Part shown: positions 12,477 to 23,532 of the stretch, in pieces
How positions within the stretch are numbered: the first letter of the stretch is position 1
Layout: each line of letters opens with the position of its first letter
DNA from: Collybiopsis luxurians FD-317 M1
Lineage: Eukaryota > Basidiomycota > Agaricomycetes > Agaricales > Omphalotaceae
Direction of reading: 5' to 3'
DNA: 64,000 nt
Assembly (NCBI GenBank): GCA_000827265.1
Contig: KN834779.1
Coordinates: 126,679-190,678 of the forward strand
Made by a program: the position numbers and the translations under genes
The notes under the pieces: model-generated
Seen by the model: the letters and a program-made list of their open reading frames with translations, nothing else
The model's database searches: none
What the model was told of the DNA's origin: nothing

Positions 12477-12952
12477 TCACTCCAAAACAATAGTCTGCCC
12501 AGCCTGCGGTGTCTTCTTCATGATCTTGAACGAATTCCCCTGGAACATCCCTCTGCAACTATTCGGCGGCGCACAATCCGGCAACCCCTCAACACTAAAC
12601 GACGACTCGGTCGCTTTACTCAAGTCCTGCTTCCCAACGTTCCACTTGAACGTGATCTTATCGCCAGATCCACAGCCGAATTTGGCTTTGTTGTTGGTGA
12701 TGGCTTGTTCGATTTCTTGCTCGGAGTGGCGGAGCTTTCCGAGAGCATGGATGGTTACGGTGTGGTCTGCTCGGCTGGAGAGGCTTTGAGAAGATTCTGT
12801 GGAGCCACCGTTCTGCGTATGAGGTTGAGGAACGATACGGTATATGGTATATGGGTAGCAGGTGAACTACTTACAGCATTTTGAGTTGGAGCTGCGTAAA
12901 CGGAGGAAGTAAAGGCGAGAGCCAAGCAGGTGGTCAAGAAACTGAAGCGCAT
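12477..12952 (-). CDS. Small secreted protein
   Basis: Predicted protein of 137 aa, not recognised as a named family. Exon 1 (12952-12875) encodes a classical signal peptide, MRFSFLTTCLALAFTSSVYA, with a likely cleavage after VYA. A 62-bp intron (12813-12874) follows, and exon 2 runs 12812-12477. The acceptor was chosen because it alone keeps the long exon 2 frame open. The mature part contains HTVTIHALGKL, EQEIEQAITNNKAKFGCGSGDKITFKWN and SFSVEGLPDCAPPNSCRG, with three cysteines, and ends TPQAGQTIVLE. Size and signal suggest a secreted protein of the kind often called a small secreted protein or effector candidate; no function is shown. The gene is absent from the duplicate of this locus at 27-29 kb. 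Confidence 0.75.
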
Positions 12953-14168
12953 GATGAAGAAGGGATTTTCCAACGACGATGAAGGTGAATAGATGAGAAG
13001 GATTATGTATATGCGACGAGAGGCAAGTTCAGGTTTGCTTTTTCGGCCTGCGAAATGATCAGGAAAGTGAGCTCGTCCAGCGAGGTTGGGGTGGGGGTTA
13101 AAAGACTCAAAAGTAAGACCGATTTATATACGGTACGTTTGTGAACTTCATGGGATCCCAGCAGTTGAAAGCTTTATCATTCAAGTAGTTAAATACCCCT
13201 GCGTGGAGACAGCGTTATCCAAGCGAGAGATTTATCTGTGCGAGAGCTCGGGCGGTGCTGCCTGTTTCCCGCTGGGATGTTCGAAGCCTTTATTGTCTTC
13301 GGAATCGACAGGCCAAGCACATAGAAGGGTTTAAAAAGGGCATTGTAGGCAGTCGCAATTGGCCTGCGGTAGTCAAAAGAATCAAGGTTCAACATCGGTT
13401 CTGAGCAGGTGAACGCATTGAGTACCCGATACTTGGGAGCTCCTCCTCAGTGAATACTTTTCATCCTGAGATTCAGACAAGAACCCAGATCGTTTCAGCG
13501 GACAGCCGACTTTGTGAGGCTCACAGAGCGCACGGTCCCGGCCCGCGGGCAATATCAAAATTTCCATGTATGATGTAGTCCATATCGCCATTTCGCTATT
13601 TCGACAGCGCTCTTCATTGAGCTTGAAAGGCGCCGGGACTGCGCGAGATCTTCCGGCGCCCCTTATATTCACTGGAGTCTAGCATCAACTTGCTGAAATT
13701 AAATATGAACGTCCTATCGTGCTCAGCACAGCGAGCTGGCCTTTCACTGGCAGGACTTTCCGAGTCAATCTCGAGTTCTGACATTTGCGTAGAGACCAAG
13801 TAAGACAAAAACACCTATATAAGACAGTAACGTGAAAGCTAAGCATGATAGCGACACAGTGCGATTGCGATAGTGGACGAGAGCTGAAAAAAGGCTGGGG
13901 ATTAGAATACAATTATGTACACGACCCAGTACCAGAAAAAGTTGGACACTGCGTAGTCGGCACTGCAACGAAACAATCAATATTCCTTGAAAGGGATTCT
14001 GATCAGAAGTAGTAATAATAAGAGCTTGGTCAGGGGTTTTGAAAGCCAGAAATATAAAGGAATACCGTGACTTACAAGGGAGTCCGTATGTACATGGAAT
14101 CAACTAGTAATTGATCGACGGACATGAATGAGTCGAGAACGACAAGAAGTAACAGAAAAGACTCACCA
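12953..14168. repeat. Non-coding flank of 5TM copy 1, duplicated at 28 kb and 23 kb
   Basis: From about 13385 onward the sequence matches 27785-28558 nearly base for base over long stretches (for example 'cttttcatcctgagattcag' in both), and 13690-14168 also matches 23075-23570. No conserved reading frame is shared by the three copies, so the similarity reflects duplicated DNA downstream of the 5TM gene. A gtgagt directly after the 5TM stop codon could start an intron in a 3' untranslated region. Bases 12953-13384 hold the promoter of the secreted protein gene and nothing else recognised. Confidence 0.6.
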
Positions 14169-14761
14169 TTATTCCTCTCTCCTTCTGGAAAGCCTTATGC
14201 GCCCCTGACACAGGTCGATGATCCAGAGAACGACGTGCACCAAGTCAAACACGAAGATCACAATCCGGTGTAAGATGAAGAAATGACCCCAGTGGCTTCG
14301 TGGTATCGCCAAAGCCTCGAGATACTGTGCAAAGCCGACGACGAGGAAGAGGTTCGCAAGTGCTAAGACAAACCAAGCAGGAAGAACCACAGAACGTTTG
14401 TATGCGATATTGCTAGTGATGACTGGAGTTTTCATATGAATCAGAGAGTGAAGGTGGCAGCATTCTATGAGTTTAGGCGGTACGCACCAGTAAAGAGATG
14501 GAACGTTGTCAGCCACGCATGAAGAAAGACAGCCAGAATCATTGATTGCACCATGTTTTCATTAACAAGTCTTTCCGAGTTGTGAAGAGGAAGCGAGGAT
14601 GGTGGAATGTGGACGATGCGACGGCGGAGCCGCCAGAGTGAGAACCAGACTGACAAGGGAAGCCAAATGACAAGAAGCGATGGATGCATGCTGAGCATCT
14701 CCAAAAGGTGGTTAAGAAGTTGGAGAACTACGATGGAAAGGTATGTGTAACCTTTAACCAT
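14169..14761 (-). CDS. 5TM family protein, copy 1
   Basis: Unrecognised integral membrane protein of 175 aa, first of five copies in the window. Exons 14761-14488 and 14422-14169 are joined at a phase-1 intron of 65 bp that lies at the same codon in all five copies. Five hydrophobic segments are visible: YLSIVVLQLLNHLLEML, LLVIWLPLSVWFSLW, MILAVFLHAWLTTFHLF, LPAWFVLALANLFLVVGFAQYLEAL and IVIFVFDLVHVVLWIIDL. The C-terminus is short and basic: CQGRIRLSRRREE. Motifs shared by the copies are the FxHAWLT segment, VGFAQYLEAL, a WG(Y/H/N)F motif before the last helix and WIIDLCQGRI. No catalytic motif, signal peptide or known domain is recognised. The whole gene plus downstream DNA is duplicated. 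Function unknown; transport, channel or sensing roles are all possible. Confidence 0.72.
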
Positions 14762-15144
14762 GTCGAGGATAAGGGTATGATAGATCAGTTCTGGGGAGCC
14801 ATCTTGAGATGCGCAGACCGACTTAAGTATTAGTTAAACGTTTATTCCGTGAGAGCTATGAAATGCCAAATTAGGGAGCCTGACGGAAATGGATGGGTTA
14901 TTGATCTTGGTTATTGATGATAAGTAAATTTCAATGAATGGCCAGCGACAGCAGGGGGAGCACCGTACGTAAGACTATTTGTACATAGGCCAACTCGATT
15001 TGGAAACGCGATTGTTATTACCTCCGTCCATATATAATTTTTTTTTCTCCCCGTTTTGTGGACCATTCTTCTAGTTCTAGTTCGGTGTTGGAGTGACTTC
15101 GGGTTTGCTTGTCGCCCGCCGTTATGCCAGCCGTTTACGGATCC
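14762..15144. other. Upstream region of 5TM copy 1
   Basis: Non-coding. Similarity to the other 5TM copies stops near 14830, a short distance upstream of the start codon. No promoter element can be assigned with confidence. Confidence 0.4.
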
Positions 15145-16456
15145 CTCCTTAAAAGGGAACCTTTCTGTAACTGTTTGGGAAATAACGCTGCAGCTGAGCT
15201 CCGATAATCAGACGTCACGTCACGCCTGCCCTCTCCTTTTGATTTCTTCATCCCGTTGTCGAACGCATTCATTTTTGTGTATTTATCGATTTAAAATCCT
15301 GATATTACATTGTGTATGGGTTTCCGAACAAATATCACATCAAATTTGCTGATCAACCGTGCTCTTTGAGACCTCTTCGGCCTGAATACTGCGAAGCGCT
15401 AACGCCATTGCTTGCACATCAAGATGAGCTTGCACTCGATAACCAAGATAGTCCAGAACCTCCAGACATGTTCTCTAGCTCTCCGCATATACCTTCTGTG
15501 GATTTGTATGGCTTTGAATTCCAGCCATTGCGCAGTTGGCTTTTACTGGATGAGGATGAGTCGGAAGGATTGGAAGGAATCGGACAATACTAATGATGTT
15601 CGACGCTCCCCTTCTGATGACGAACAAAAGGTTCTACAAGTATTGGAATTTATTCGAGACAAAACTCCTGCACACTTTACGCTCATCAAATTTCTTTGTG
15701 TCCTTCTCTCCTCCAATCTTTCCCAACCTCGACAATATTTCTGCCACCTCTTTGCACACAGCTTGAGACTAGCATTTGAAAGTTGCGAAGGTTTTGGGTG
15801 AGTGGTAAAAGGTTGGAAGAATGTGCAATCTCATTCCATTGAGCTTCATTGTTTGAGGAAAGAGATGGAAGAATAATTGTATCTCCAATGGCAAACACTT
15901 TTCTACCCCTTCTTCCTCATTATACTAGGCTATAAGGAATGTACAGAGTCACTGGAACACTTTCTTTAAAATACATTTTGATACTGAATTAGAGGATGCA
16001 CTGGAGTGGACAGTGGAGTAGGGAGAGCAGTATTTGAAGTCAGAAGCCTAAGTGGAGCATGTATGGGAGCAGCAGCAGGTTGTTGGAATGGATTTAAATG
16101 ATAGTAAAGGGCAGAAAGCACAGACAACCCAGTAAAATGTGTCAGTTGTGTGGGCGGTATGTTCTGTGATTCGGGTGTGGTAGGGAAAAGGCCTGAGCAC
16201 TGAGCAGGAGTTGCGGGCAGTGTTAAACCTCTCATTCCGTACCAGAATTAAGAATTAAGAGATAATTAACTCATTAAAAGTGTTCCATACAGAACGGACT
16301 CGATAAATACACGAGAATGAACGCGTTCGACGACGCGACGAAGAAATCAAAAGCGATGGGAGGCGCGACGTGACGTCCGATTATCGGAGCTCCGCTGTCC
16401 CTATTCCTGCAGCGTTATTTCCCAGACGGTTACGGGAGGGTTCGCTTTTAAGGGAG
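15145..16456. mobile_element. DNA transposon-like element with ~90-bp terminal inverted repeats
   Basis: The left end (15145-15230) and the reverse complement of the right end (16358-16456) are similar over about 85-95 bases. Shared blocks include TGGGAAATAACGCTGCAG, GAGCTCCGATAATC and GACGTCACGTC; the right copy has about 10 extra bases. The outermost common sequence is CTCC(C)TTAAAAG followed by GAACC. No clear target-site duplication is visible. The interior holds an open frame from about 15312 to 15593, encoding an acidic protein fragment, and an overlapping one whose C-terminal half contains EFIRDKTPAHFTLIKFLCVLL. The latter only faintly resembles proteins of unassigned fungal transposons. 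No transposase catalytic motif is seen, so the element is probably non-autonomous. Confidence 0.7.
15312..15801 (+). CDS. Uncharacterised frames inside the 1.3-kb element
   Basis: Two overlapping plus-strand frames. The first (15312-15593) encodes 93 residues rich in acidic and proline residues, including LALDNQDSPEPPD and LLLDEDESEGLEG. The second (to 15801) contains SDDEQKVLQVLEFIRDKTPAHFTLIKFLCVLLSS. A frameshift or intron between them near 15590 would join them into one product. They lie wholly within the inverted-repeat element, so they are most simply remnants of an element-encoded gene. No family can be named. Confidence 0.3.
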
Positions 16457-16499
16457 AAGACTATGCACGTATCAAGATAGATATCAAAGGTAGATGACG

Positions 16500-16932
16500 T
16501 CCGACACTGCATGCAGTGCAAGCTGTCCTGTATATTTACTCACTGGAGGTGATGACTCAAGCTCTTAGATTCCATAGGCTACAGGATCCCCGGTGATTTC
16601 GACCCTTATCCCGAAGAACACGATGCTTACTCGACCACGACCGATCGTCGCATTCCTAAACATACAGCGCCCACGGACCAGAGAGCATAAAAAACACAAA
16701 CACAGATCTATATACCGGTCTGCGGCACCACCACCCAACAAACGAGAAAGAAAGACTACCTGCCTAAAGTACATGATACAGTGTATACAGGTGCAGTGCA
16801 AAAAATTGAATACATTGTACAATGTCAAAGTTGAATGCACAAACTTCTGTAGATGTTCGAAGTTGAGCTTGAGAGGCACTGGGACTGCGCTCGATCTTCC
16901 GGCGTTCGATATATCCATTAGTACCAACTTCC
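16500..16932. repeat. Duplicated segment matching the flank of the RING gene and the 5TM flank
   Basis: Bases 16500-16870 match 24940-25290 and, more weakly, 30890-31130, which lie downstream of the intact FYVE/SAP/RING gene and its pseudogene. Bases 16870-16932 match 28020-28085 and 13625-13695, part of the 5TM downstream segment; that match resumes at 23066. The segment therefore records an old junction of two duplicated modules that was later split by the insertion of the 6.1-kb element. Confidence 0.65.
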
Positions 16933-16941
16933 GGGCCATTA

Positions 16942-17216
16942 GCATTAACAGTCACCCCTCGCAGTGACCCTAACAGTCACCCCTACAGTGACCATACCAT
17001 CACTCCGCAGTGACCCAGCAGTGACCCTGCAGTGACCCAACAGTGACCCTGCAGTGACCCTGCAGTGACCCAGCAGTGACCCAGCAGTGACCCAGCAGTG
17101 ACCCAACAGTGACCCTGCAGTGACCCAGCAGTGACCCAGCAGTGACTCAGCAGTGACCCAGCAGTGACCCTGCAGTGACCCTGCAGTGACCAGCAGCAAC
17201 CCAGCAGCGACTCAGT
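16942..17216 (+). repeat. CAGTGACC minisatellite at the left end of the 6.1-kb element
   Basis: About 25 head-to-tail copies of a 10-11-base unit, consensus CAGTGACCCAG or CAGTGACCCTG. The array starts inside the terminal inverted repeat and forms the subterminal region. The same heptamer CAGTGAC recurs near the right end, which suggests a protein-binding repeat rather than random slippage. Confidence 0.85.
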
Positions 17217-18627
17217 CAAATACAGTTACCTTGCGATCACCTCTGTTTATGGTCAGCGTACATATAGATGCATTGTAAATCAATATATTATGAATGTAGT
17301 TCCGACAATGCTCTTCTACTCTTTGTTAAGTGAATCCATTCAGACAGAGAATTGATTATTAACAAACCATTCGGGTTTGTTTCTTCCGAGCAGAATCTGT
17401 CCTTGGGTTGTGTCATTACTTCATCACGTGGATATTTGGATATTTCTCATGTATCAAAAAAAAAAAAAAAATGTGCCAACTTCTCACGTTCGGATATGAA
17501 TCATATGTAATGTGTTTCTGCTGGCAACATTGAATGCCAAGCGTTGCAGGTTGTCGAGCAGTTTTACTGTGTTCTATGACGTGACAGCTTGAAATCTTTT
17601 TGAGAGCAGCGCATAGAATGAAGTATCTAGATACTCAGAATGAAACTGATTAGCTAAAACTATTGACATAAATATTGCAAATATCATTGTCCACTGAGAT
17701 GAGACTTTAAATCCAAATGGGCATGATGCCTATATATAACTATAAGGAAGAAACATATATAGCACCTCTAGGTGAGTGATTCAGACAACGAATGTAAAGC
17801 TTATAATTCAATGAAAAACTGCCACGCAGACCATCAACTTCAATCAGTTTACAAACAACTGCCCTTGTGAGGGGACAACACAAATTATACTCCAATTATA
17901 GTAGGAAATGCATGCAGTTGTCAACATTGTACAGATACAGTTGAACAAATAATGGGGACCTCATGCGTACCCATTCATATCCTAAATTTTGATATCACTA
18001 GAGAAATCTTCTTAATTCTTTGCTACTATGAGCACGGATGTAACCGAGCACCGGCAACCTAGTGCGCAACCATATTTCTCTTAATTGACACCTGAAGAGC
18101 CAATAAATGGTTGATTTTAACAGTCATTAATTACACCACATAGGTCCTACGGTGCGTTTTGTTTGTAAGTATTTTTTAACGTGAAAGTTGATGGAATTAT
18201 AAGGTAAAATTCGTGTGCATCGGTCGCAGTCAGAACGGTTTGTTCTCGCCGCTTGTTGGCCCCCTCCCCAGGTTTAGGTGAGCTCTGAGTCTAGATACTT
18301 CTACACATTAGTCACAAATTCTGTCGCATCAGTAATCAAATGAGTAAGAAATCTACAAGTGTTAGTAAGCCCATCGGAAGTATGAACATCTGGTTATTAG
18401 ATCCGGAGTTGTATAGTCTATATATGGTATGTCAAAGCAGTAATTATAACAAATTCTCAGCTACACATAAGTTTACGATGCCGGGCATTGCAGCGCATCT
18501 ATCCAGAAAAGCATATGAAGTTGTCAATAAAAACAACATTCAAGATTCATTCTTCTGTATCTCCCATTTCGCTTCAATCGCCCTTTGATCATTGCTAAGT
18601 ATAATTGACATTTTTGGAGCCATACCG
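17217..18627. other. Non-coding interior of the 6.1-kb element
   Basis: A/T-rich sequence with a poly-A run at 17457-17471. Short frames such as 18340-18588 show no recognisable motif. This stretch probably contains the promoter of the cargo gene. Confidence 0.4.
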
Positions 18628-21600
18628 ATGGTGACATTCAGTGATGCTTTGGTATAATTAATTCTGTAATTCTGCATTGTCAATTCCACACTAATTGCCT
18701 TACTTACCAACATTTTCAGTGCAAATTTGCATCAATCATTGCTCCAGATGAGCAGATCAACATATCCGAGGTGAAGTTTGAAGATGCCTCCGCTCAGTCT
18801 CATTCCAAGTCCTCACAAAGGAAGGCCTTGTCTTCAACCATAAGATCTTATGAGCTTGTACCATCATCAGTTCAGTCTTCCTTCACTCCTAACCTTCAGA
18901 CTCCAGATGCATATCTACCATATGCAATGTCACCGTATCCATATCCTCACTTTGCCTCACTTCTGCCACTCCAACCATCCTTGCATAGCCAGCCTTTTCC
19001 TGGAGAACAAACTTTTGTTCCTTCCCAGGCCCCTTCCACTAGAGCCAACCCAGTACTTCCATCTAAGAATCCTCAGTCTGCTCAACCAGTTGGACAGTCA
19101 GTTCATACATCTGACTCTGACTCTCCTGGTACTTGCTTGTCAGTTTCNNNNNNNNNNNNNNNNNNNNNNNNNNNNNNNNNNNNNNNNNNNNNNNNNNNNN
19201 NNNNNNNNNNNNNNNNNNNNNNNNNNNNNNNNNNNNNNNNNNNNNNNNNNNNNNNNNNNNNNNNNNNNNNNNNNNNNNNNNNNNNNNTTCTGCCACTCCA
19301 ACCATCCTTGCATAGCCAGCCTTTTCCTGGAGAACAAACTTTTGTTCCTTCCCAGGCCCCTTCCACTAGAGCCAACCCAGTACTTCCATCTAAGAATCCT
19401 CAGTCTGCTCAACCAGTTGGACAGTCAGTTCATACATCTGACTCTGACTCTCCTGGTACTTGCTTGTCAGTTTCTGACATTACACAGACCCTTGCAATGT
19501 CTCCTACTAGTAGGCCATTGCATCAGCCAACCATTCCTCTCAGTGGTAGCTTTGTAAATCAGGAGACTCACTATATTCACTTTGAGGATTTGATAGGTGG
19601 TACATGGGACTGCTGGCTGCAAGGAAACTGGGCTATGGATATCTCTTGGGAGCTGTTCCAAGAGACAGAAGAGCTGGCTGTACACTGGGCATGCAATACT
19701 AGTGCAGGACAGCAGCACTCTGGCTCATCAATGGATAGTGACACTCTTGACTTAAGACATTGCACCACTTGCAAATGTCAGGGACAAATTGAATGCATTA
19801 ATCCTACTTGTGCCCATTTGGTTCGCCACTGCCTGCTAAGTCTCCCACTCAACCTCTAAATCAACCTGTTGCTTCCAGCATTGATCCATCTCCTATCCCT
19901 GGCCCAACTTTGCAATCTCTTTCAAATCAATTGACACTTAACACTGGTCAGGAAGATTCACTGGCATTGTACCCAAGCCAGAAAATTTCTGATGACCTTC
20001 TGCACACTTTCCAGCTAGATAAAACTCAGGGAGCTGCAACATTAATTGTTTCTAGCTCAATTAAGGAGTTGCAAGGCTATAAGTGGTTTTCAAACTCTTG
20101 CTGGATTGATGCCTCTTTAGAGGCTCTTTTTTGGAGCTCCAACTTTTGTTGGAAGGACTTGGAGTCACTCTGTGAAGGAAGTCCTGACCATAATTTTTTT
20201 GCAGCCTACCAGGCTCTTCGGTCTCGACGGTTATTGCTGGCAGGGAATCCAGCTGATGTACTGTCAATGCTTAGTGTTCAGTGCAATGCACTCCAGAAAT
20301 ATGTCAAGAAGAATGGCTTTGGATTCAATGACAACTTATATGATTTTGATGCAGCAACAGTATGTATTTATTATAAGCTCATATCAAGAGTGAATATTTT
20401 TTAATTCTCATTCTAGTCTTGGATTGCATCCCTTCTTGACATCTCAAAGTATCTTCATAATGTTGGAAAGCATCCACTTCCCCCTAATGGCATCAATCTT
20501 TTCCACTTTTTTGGATTGGAAACTGTTTCATTGAAATGGTGTTCTGGTATTCCTGGAACCAGAGTTTCAAATGCTGCCTCTATTTTTCATATCCAGCTTG
20601 TCCCTCCCCATCCAGGTCCCTCATCCCTTGCAATAGCTGGTGCCCCACTTTCTACTTGGGAGGAATTTCAAGGGAAATTCCAGCGATGGATTCAAAGCCT
20701 TACTGATGTGAAAGCACCTGCAAGGCCTTTGGAATCATGCTGGAGAATGAATTCAGACATTCTCAGCAGTCAGGGACAACCAGTGGTCTCAGAAATTTGT
20801 ACCTCTTTTCCCATTCTCTGGATTGTTTCACAGCACACAGATCACAATGACAAGCCATGGGACTATCCATATGAACTCTTTCCAGTATCAGGAGCTGAAG
20901 CAAAGACACAGGGCTGCATTTACAAGATGACAGCATGCATGTTTTTCAATGGAAACCATTACATTTCTCATTATATAGTCCCAACAGATACTCCAAAACG
21001 GCAAATTGCATCTTTCTTTTATGATGGTGCAAATAATAAGGGCAATGCAGTCAGAGAGCAGGGCTCCCTCAAGTCACTCTATTCAGGCACTCATCCACCT
21101 CTTCCCCCTTCATACAAGCAATATACAACCTGCGCTGTAATTTACCGCCTTGATGGTGGCACTGTGGCTTTGAAATGGTTCCATCAACATCAAATCTCCT
21201 CGCTTGCCAAGCAACATGTTGACATCAGTGGACATGGGACCATTTTCTCTGACTTACTCCCTGTTCAATTTACAAATGAAGCATTTGTAAATGTCCCACT
21301 AGAAGAATGTGTGTGGCTAGGAGCTTCTGCAATCCGGAAATTTTGGTCAATGGCAATCCCTCCAATTGAGTATGAATGACATACTCAAGGGCCAGAGGTT
21401 ATCACAATCAAGAACTCAAATAATCTCACTGATAACTCTGACTGTGATTCATATCACTCTTCTGAGTCATCCATTCTTCCTGGCCTTACCCTAACTGAGC
21501 TACTTGCATCCATGAACTCTCCCTCTCACAATGTTGAGTCTCCTGTTGCCCAACATAGTAATGATAATAGCTGGAATTCATGGAGTGGTGATTGTCCTGA

Positions 21601-21862
21601 GTTGCACCAGGGACATGCACACCAAGCTAGCATGTCAGAACTTAAGGTATTTATCATAGCTTGTCCTTCGACTTTTGTGATTTTGAAAAGGCTTTAGCAA
21701 GGGTCCAACTTTCAAGATGATGAATTGGTTGATATACCCATAGCAAACACAGAATCCAAAAAGAATGCTGGTGTAATGGAGAGCTTGGAAAATAATGATG
21801 GAGGACAACTTCGAAGGTCATCTAGAAAGCGAAAGTGTGCCATAGAGAATAGAGATATTTAA
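18628..21862 (+). pseudogene. Transposon-borne ubiquitin-specific-peptidase-like gene, decayed
   Basis: Modelled exons: 18628-18651, 18720 to 20359 (containing the gap), 20417-21645, and a last exon ending at 21862. The N-terminal part is proline/serine-rich. A cysteine cluster follows (HCTTCKCQGQIECINPTC). The peptidase-like core has KWFSNSCWIDASLEALFW, resembling the cysteine box of USP-type enzymes, and later NGNHYISHYIV and ASFFYDGANN, resembling the histidine box. The tail is acidic and serine-rich and ends in RRSSRKRK, a likely nuclear localisation signal. Two lesions are present: a frame change near 19808-19830, and an in-frame TGA at 21377-21379 after which the frame stays open. Assignment to the papain-like USP fold is inference from the two boxes. 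The gene lies wholly inside the 6.1-kb element. Confidence 0.65.
18961..19474 (+). repeat. Assembly gap flanked by identical 187-base repeats
   Basis: Bases 18961-19147 and 19288-19474 are identical over 187 bases, and the 140 Ns (19148-19287) lie exactly between them. If the two copies are merged into one, the reading frame of the peptidase-like gene continues without interruption (CLSV into CLSVSDITQT). The pattern is what an unmerged contig overlap produces, so a real tandem duplication should not be assumed. Confidence 0.9.
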
Positions 21863-21956
21863 TATTTGATTGCTATTTTAACCAACTGAAGTAATAAATA
21901 AACTCACAATACTGCAGTACCCAAGCACTAATGAACTTAGAACCCTTTCTGATTCA

Positions 21957-23050
21957 CAGTCACTGAGCAGTGATGGTGCAGTGACCTTTTTTTCATTCGC
22001 AGTGACAGTGCAGTGACCTTTTTTTTATTTGCAGTGACAGTGCAGTGACGATTGTTCATTCTCAGTGACTTGTTGTTATCATATTGAGAGAGCCAAGTCG
22101 AGGTTATTGTAAACCTGATGGCCCACAAGGAATAGAAAGGAATTATTTTTCTGTTGTTTAAGTGCCAGTGTGATATGCTTGGCCACTTTGCAACTTCACT
22201 GTATGGCCTTTGATGAAAGCTCCTTACCCAAACTCTGAGATAGTAAATCTTAATACTAACTTTTCTCAAGCAACAGAATCCTGTCTAAAAGGAGATTCAA
22301 AGTCACTGCATAGTTCCAATTAATAGTTGACAAAACTAACTATTGATACTGCCAGACTGGGATTTGCTAGGTGTGTAACATGTCTCTGCTTCTCAGTGGA
22401 CCGGCAGTTGATGCAGTATTCACGCTACTTTTGGGTTCTTCAGGTCTATTCAGGGTGTACATTACAATTGAGAACAAGAGTCAGAACAGTAATTGATGAT
22501 GATAAATTTGTAGATAAGGCAAATCAATGGTAGGAAATGAGCATAAAATTGTTGCTCTATTCAGTTCTATTTACCATGTGTATAGAGATAATAATCAAAT
22601 AAATAGGAGGAACATTGGACGGCACTTTAAGGATGTAACGCGGGGTGTAGTAAAAGAGAAGCCGAGACCGAAAAACCGGCATCGGCTCATTTTTCAAGAC
22701 TTTAATTTTAATGCGGTGGGGGTGGGCTCCAGATTTTGAGACTTAGGTCCGAATCTTTAATCTGGTAGTGGAAGTCGCAAAATCTTATCAGCACAGGACT
22801 CATGATGGTGGTTAGAATGAAAAATGTCACATCAGAATACTGATAGTTGATTTATGTAATGGCTTGGCTTCTGATCTTGTTTGCAGCGCAACCATTCACA
22901 TACTAGTCTTGAAGCATCAATAAACTTTATAATAGATATCAATGTCGTTCATTGACTTCACAGTGACCCATACCACTAAACAGTCACTGTTCAGTCACCT
23001 GCAGTGAACCCGCAGTGACCCGCAGTAACGGTGACTGCAGGGGTGACTGT
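21957..23050. repeat. Right subterminal region with CAGTGAC repeats
   Basis: Bases 21957-22070 hold four to five copies of CAGTGAC separated by T-rich spacers, with gcagtgacc followed by a T run twice. Bases 22965-23050 hold further copies in both orientations, ending in the terminal inverted repeat. Between them (22071-22964) nothing coding is recognised. Confidence 0.7.
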
Positions 23051-23532
23051 TAATGTCCTATGCCCCCAACTTCCTGAATCTATGTATGCACGTCCTATCC
23101 TACTCAGTACAGCGAGCTTATCTTCCAGAACTTCCTGAATCAACTCCGAGTTATAAAATTTGCGTAGAGACCAAATAAGAAAAAAAGACACGTATGGAAG
23201 AAAGCAACGTGAAAGCATGATGGCGATACAGTGAGGTAGCAATGTGAGTACAATAGTAATGGATGAGAGAGCTGAAAAAGGCTTGGTGGTAGTATAGATC
23301 TATGTACACGACCCGAATCCAGCAAAATTGACATTGCGTAGGGGCGAAACAATCAACAGTCCAAGGAATTTTAATCAGAAAGCAGTGATAGTAGTAAGAG
23401 TTTAATCAGGGCTCTTGAAAAACAGATATATAAAACAATCCTTACAGACAAAAATCAATGGAGAAGGGTGTCCGTAAAAACATGGAATCAATTGACTAAG
23501 TAAAGGCAACCGACAGACAGGAACTAGCTAAG

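Larger units (their letters stand above)
16933..23065. mobile_element. 6.1-kb DNA transposon with 9-bp target duplication and peptidase-like cargo
   Basis: The termini are inverted copies: both begin GGGC, and after ten variable bases both contain the 17-base block CATTAACAGTCACCCCT, read inward. The element is flanked by the direct 9-mer CCAACTTCC at 16924-16932 and 23066-23074. The empty site is visible in the window, because the flanks join to give the sequence of the duplicated locus near 28078 (CCAGCTTCC at the same place). Subterminal arrays of CAGTGACC occur at both ends. The only coding region recognised is a decayed peptidase-like gene; no transposase is seen. A 9-bp duplication and GG-type ends are compatible with Mutator-like elements, but the 8-bp class (hAT, KDZ/Zisupton) cannot be excluded by one insertion. 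Confidence 0.82.

Noticed and set aside
13765..14103. Hydrophobic minus-strand frame downstream of 5TM copy 1 (also at 28162-28509)
   Set aside because: The duplicated DNA is similar but the reading frames differ between copies, so the similarity is not protein-level.
16942..17216. Possible CRISPR-like array
   Set aside because: The units are 10-11 bases long and directly adjacent, with no unique spacers. It is a minisatellite.
16933..23065. Assignment of the 6.1-kb element to the KDZ/Zisupton superfamily
   Set aside because: That group has an 8-bp duplication and a recognisable transposase; here the match is 9 bp and no transposase is seen. One insertion cannot decide.
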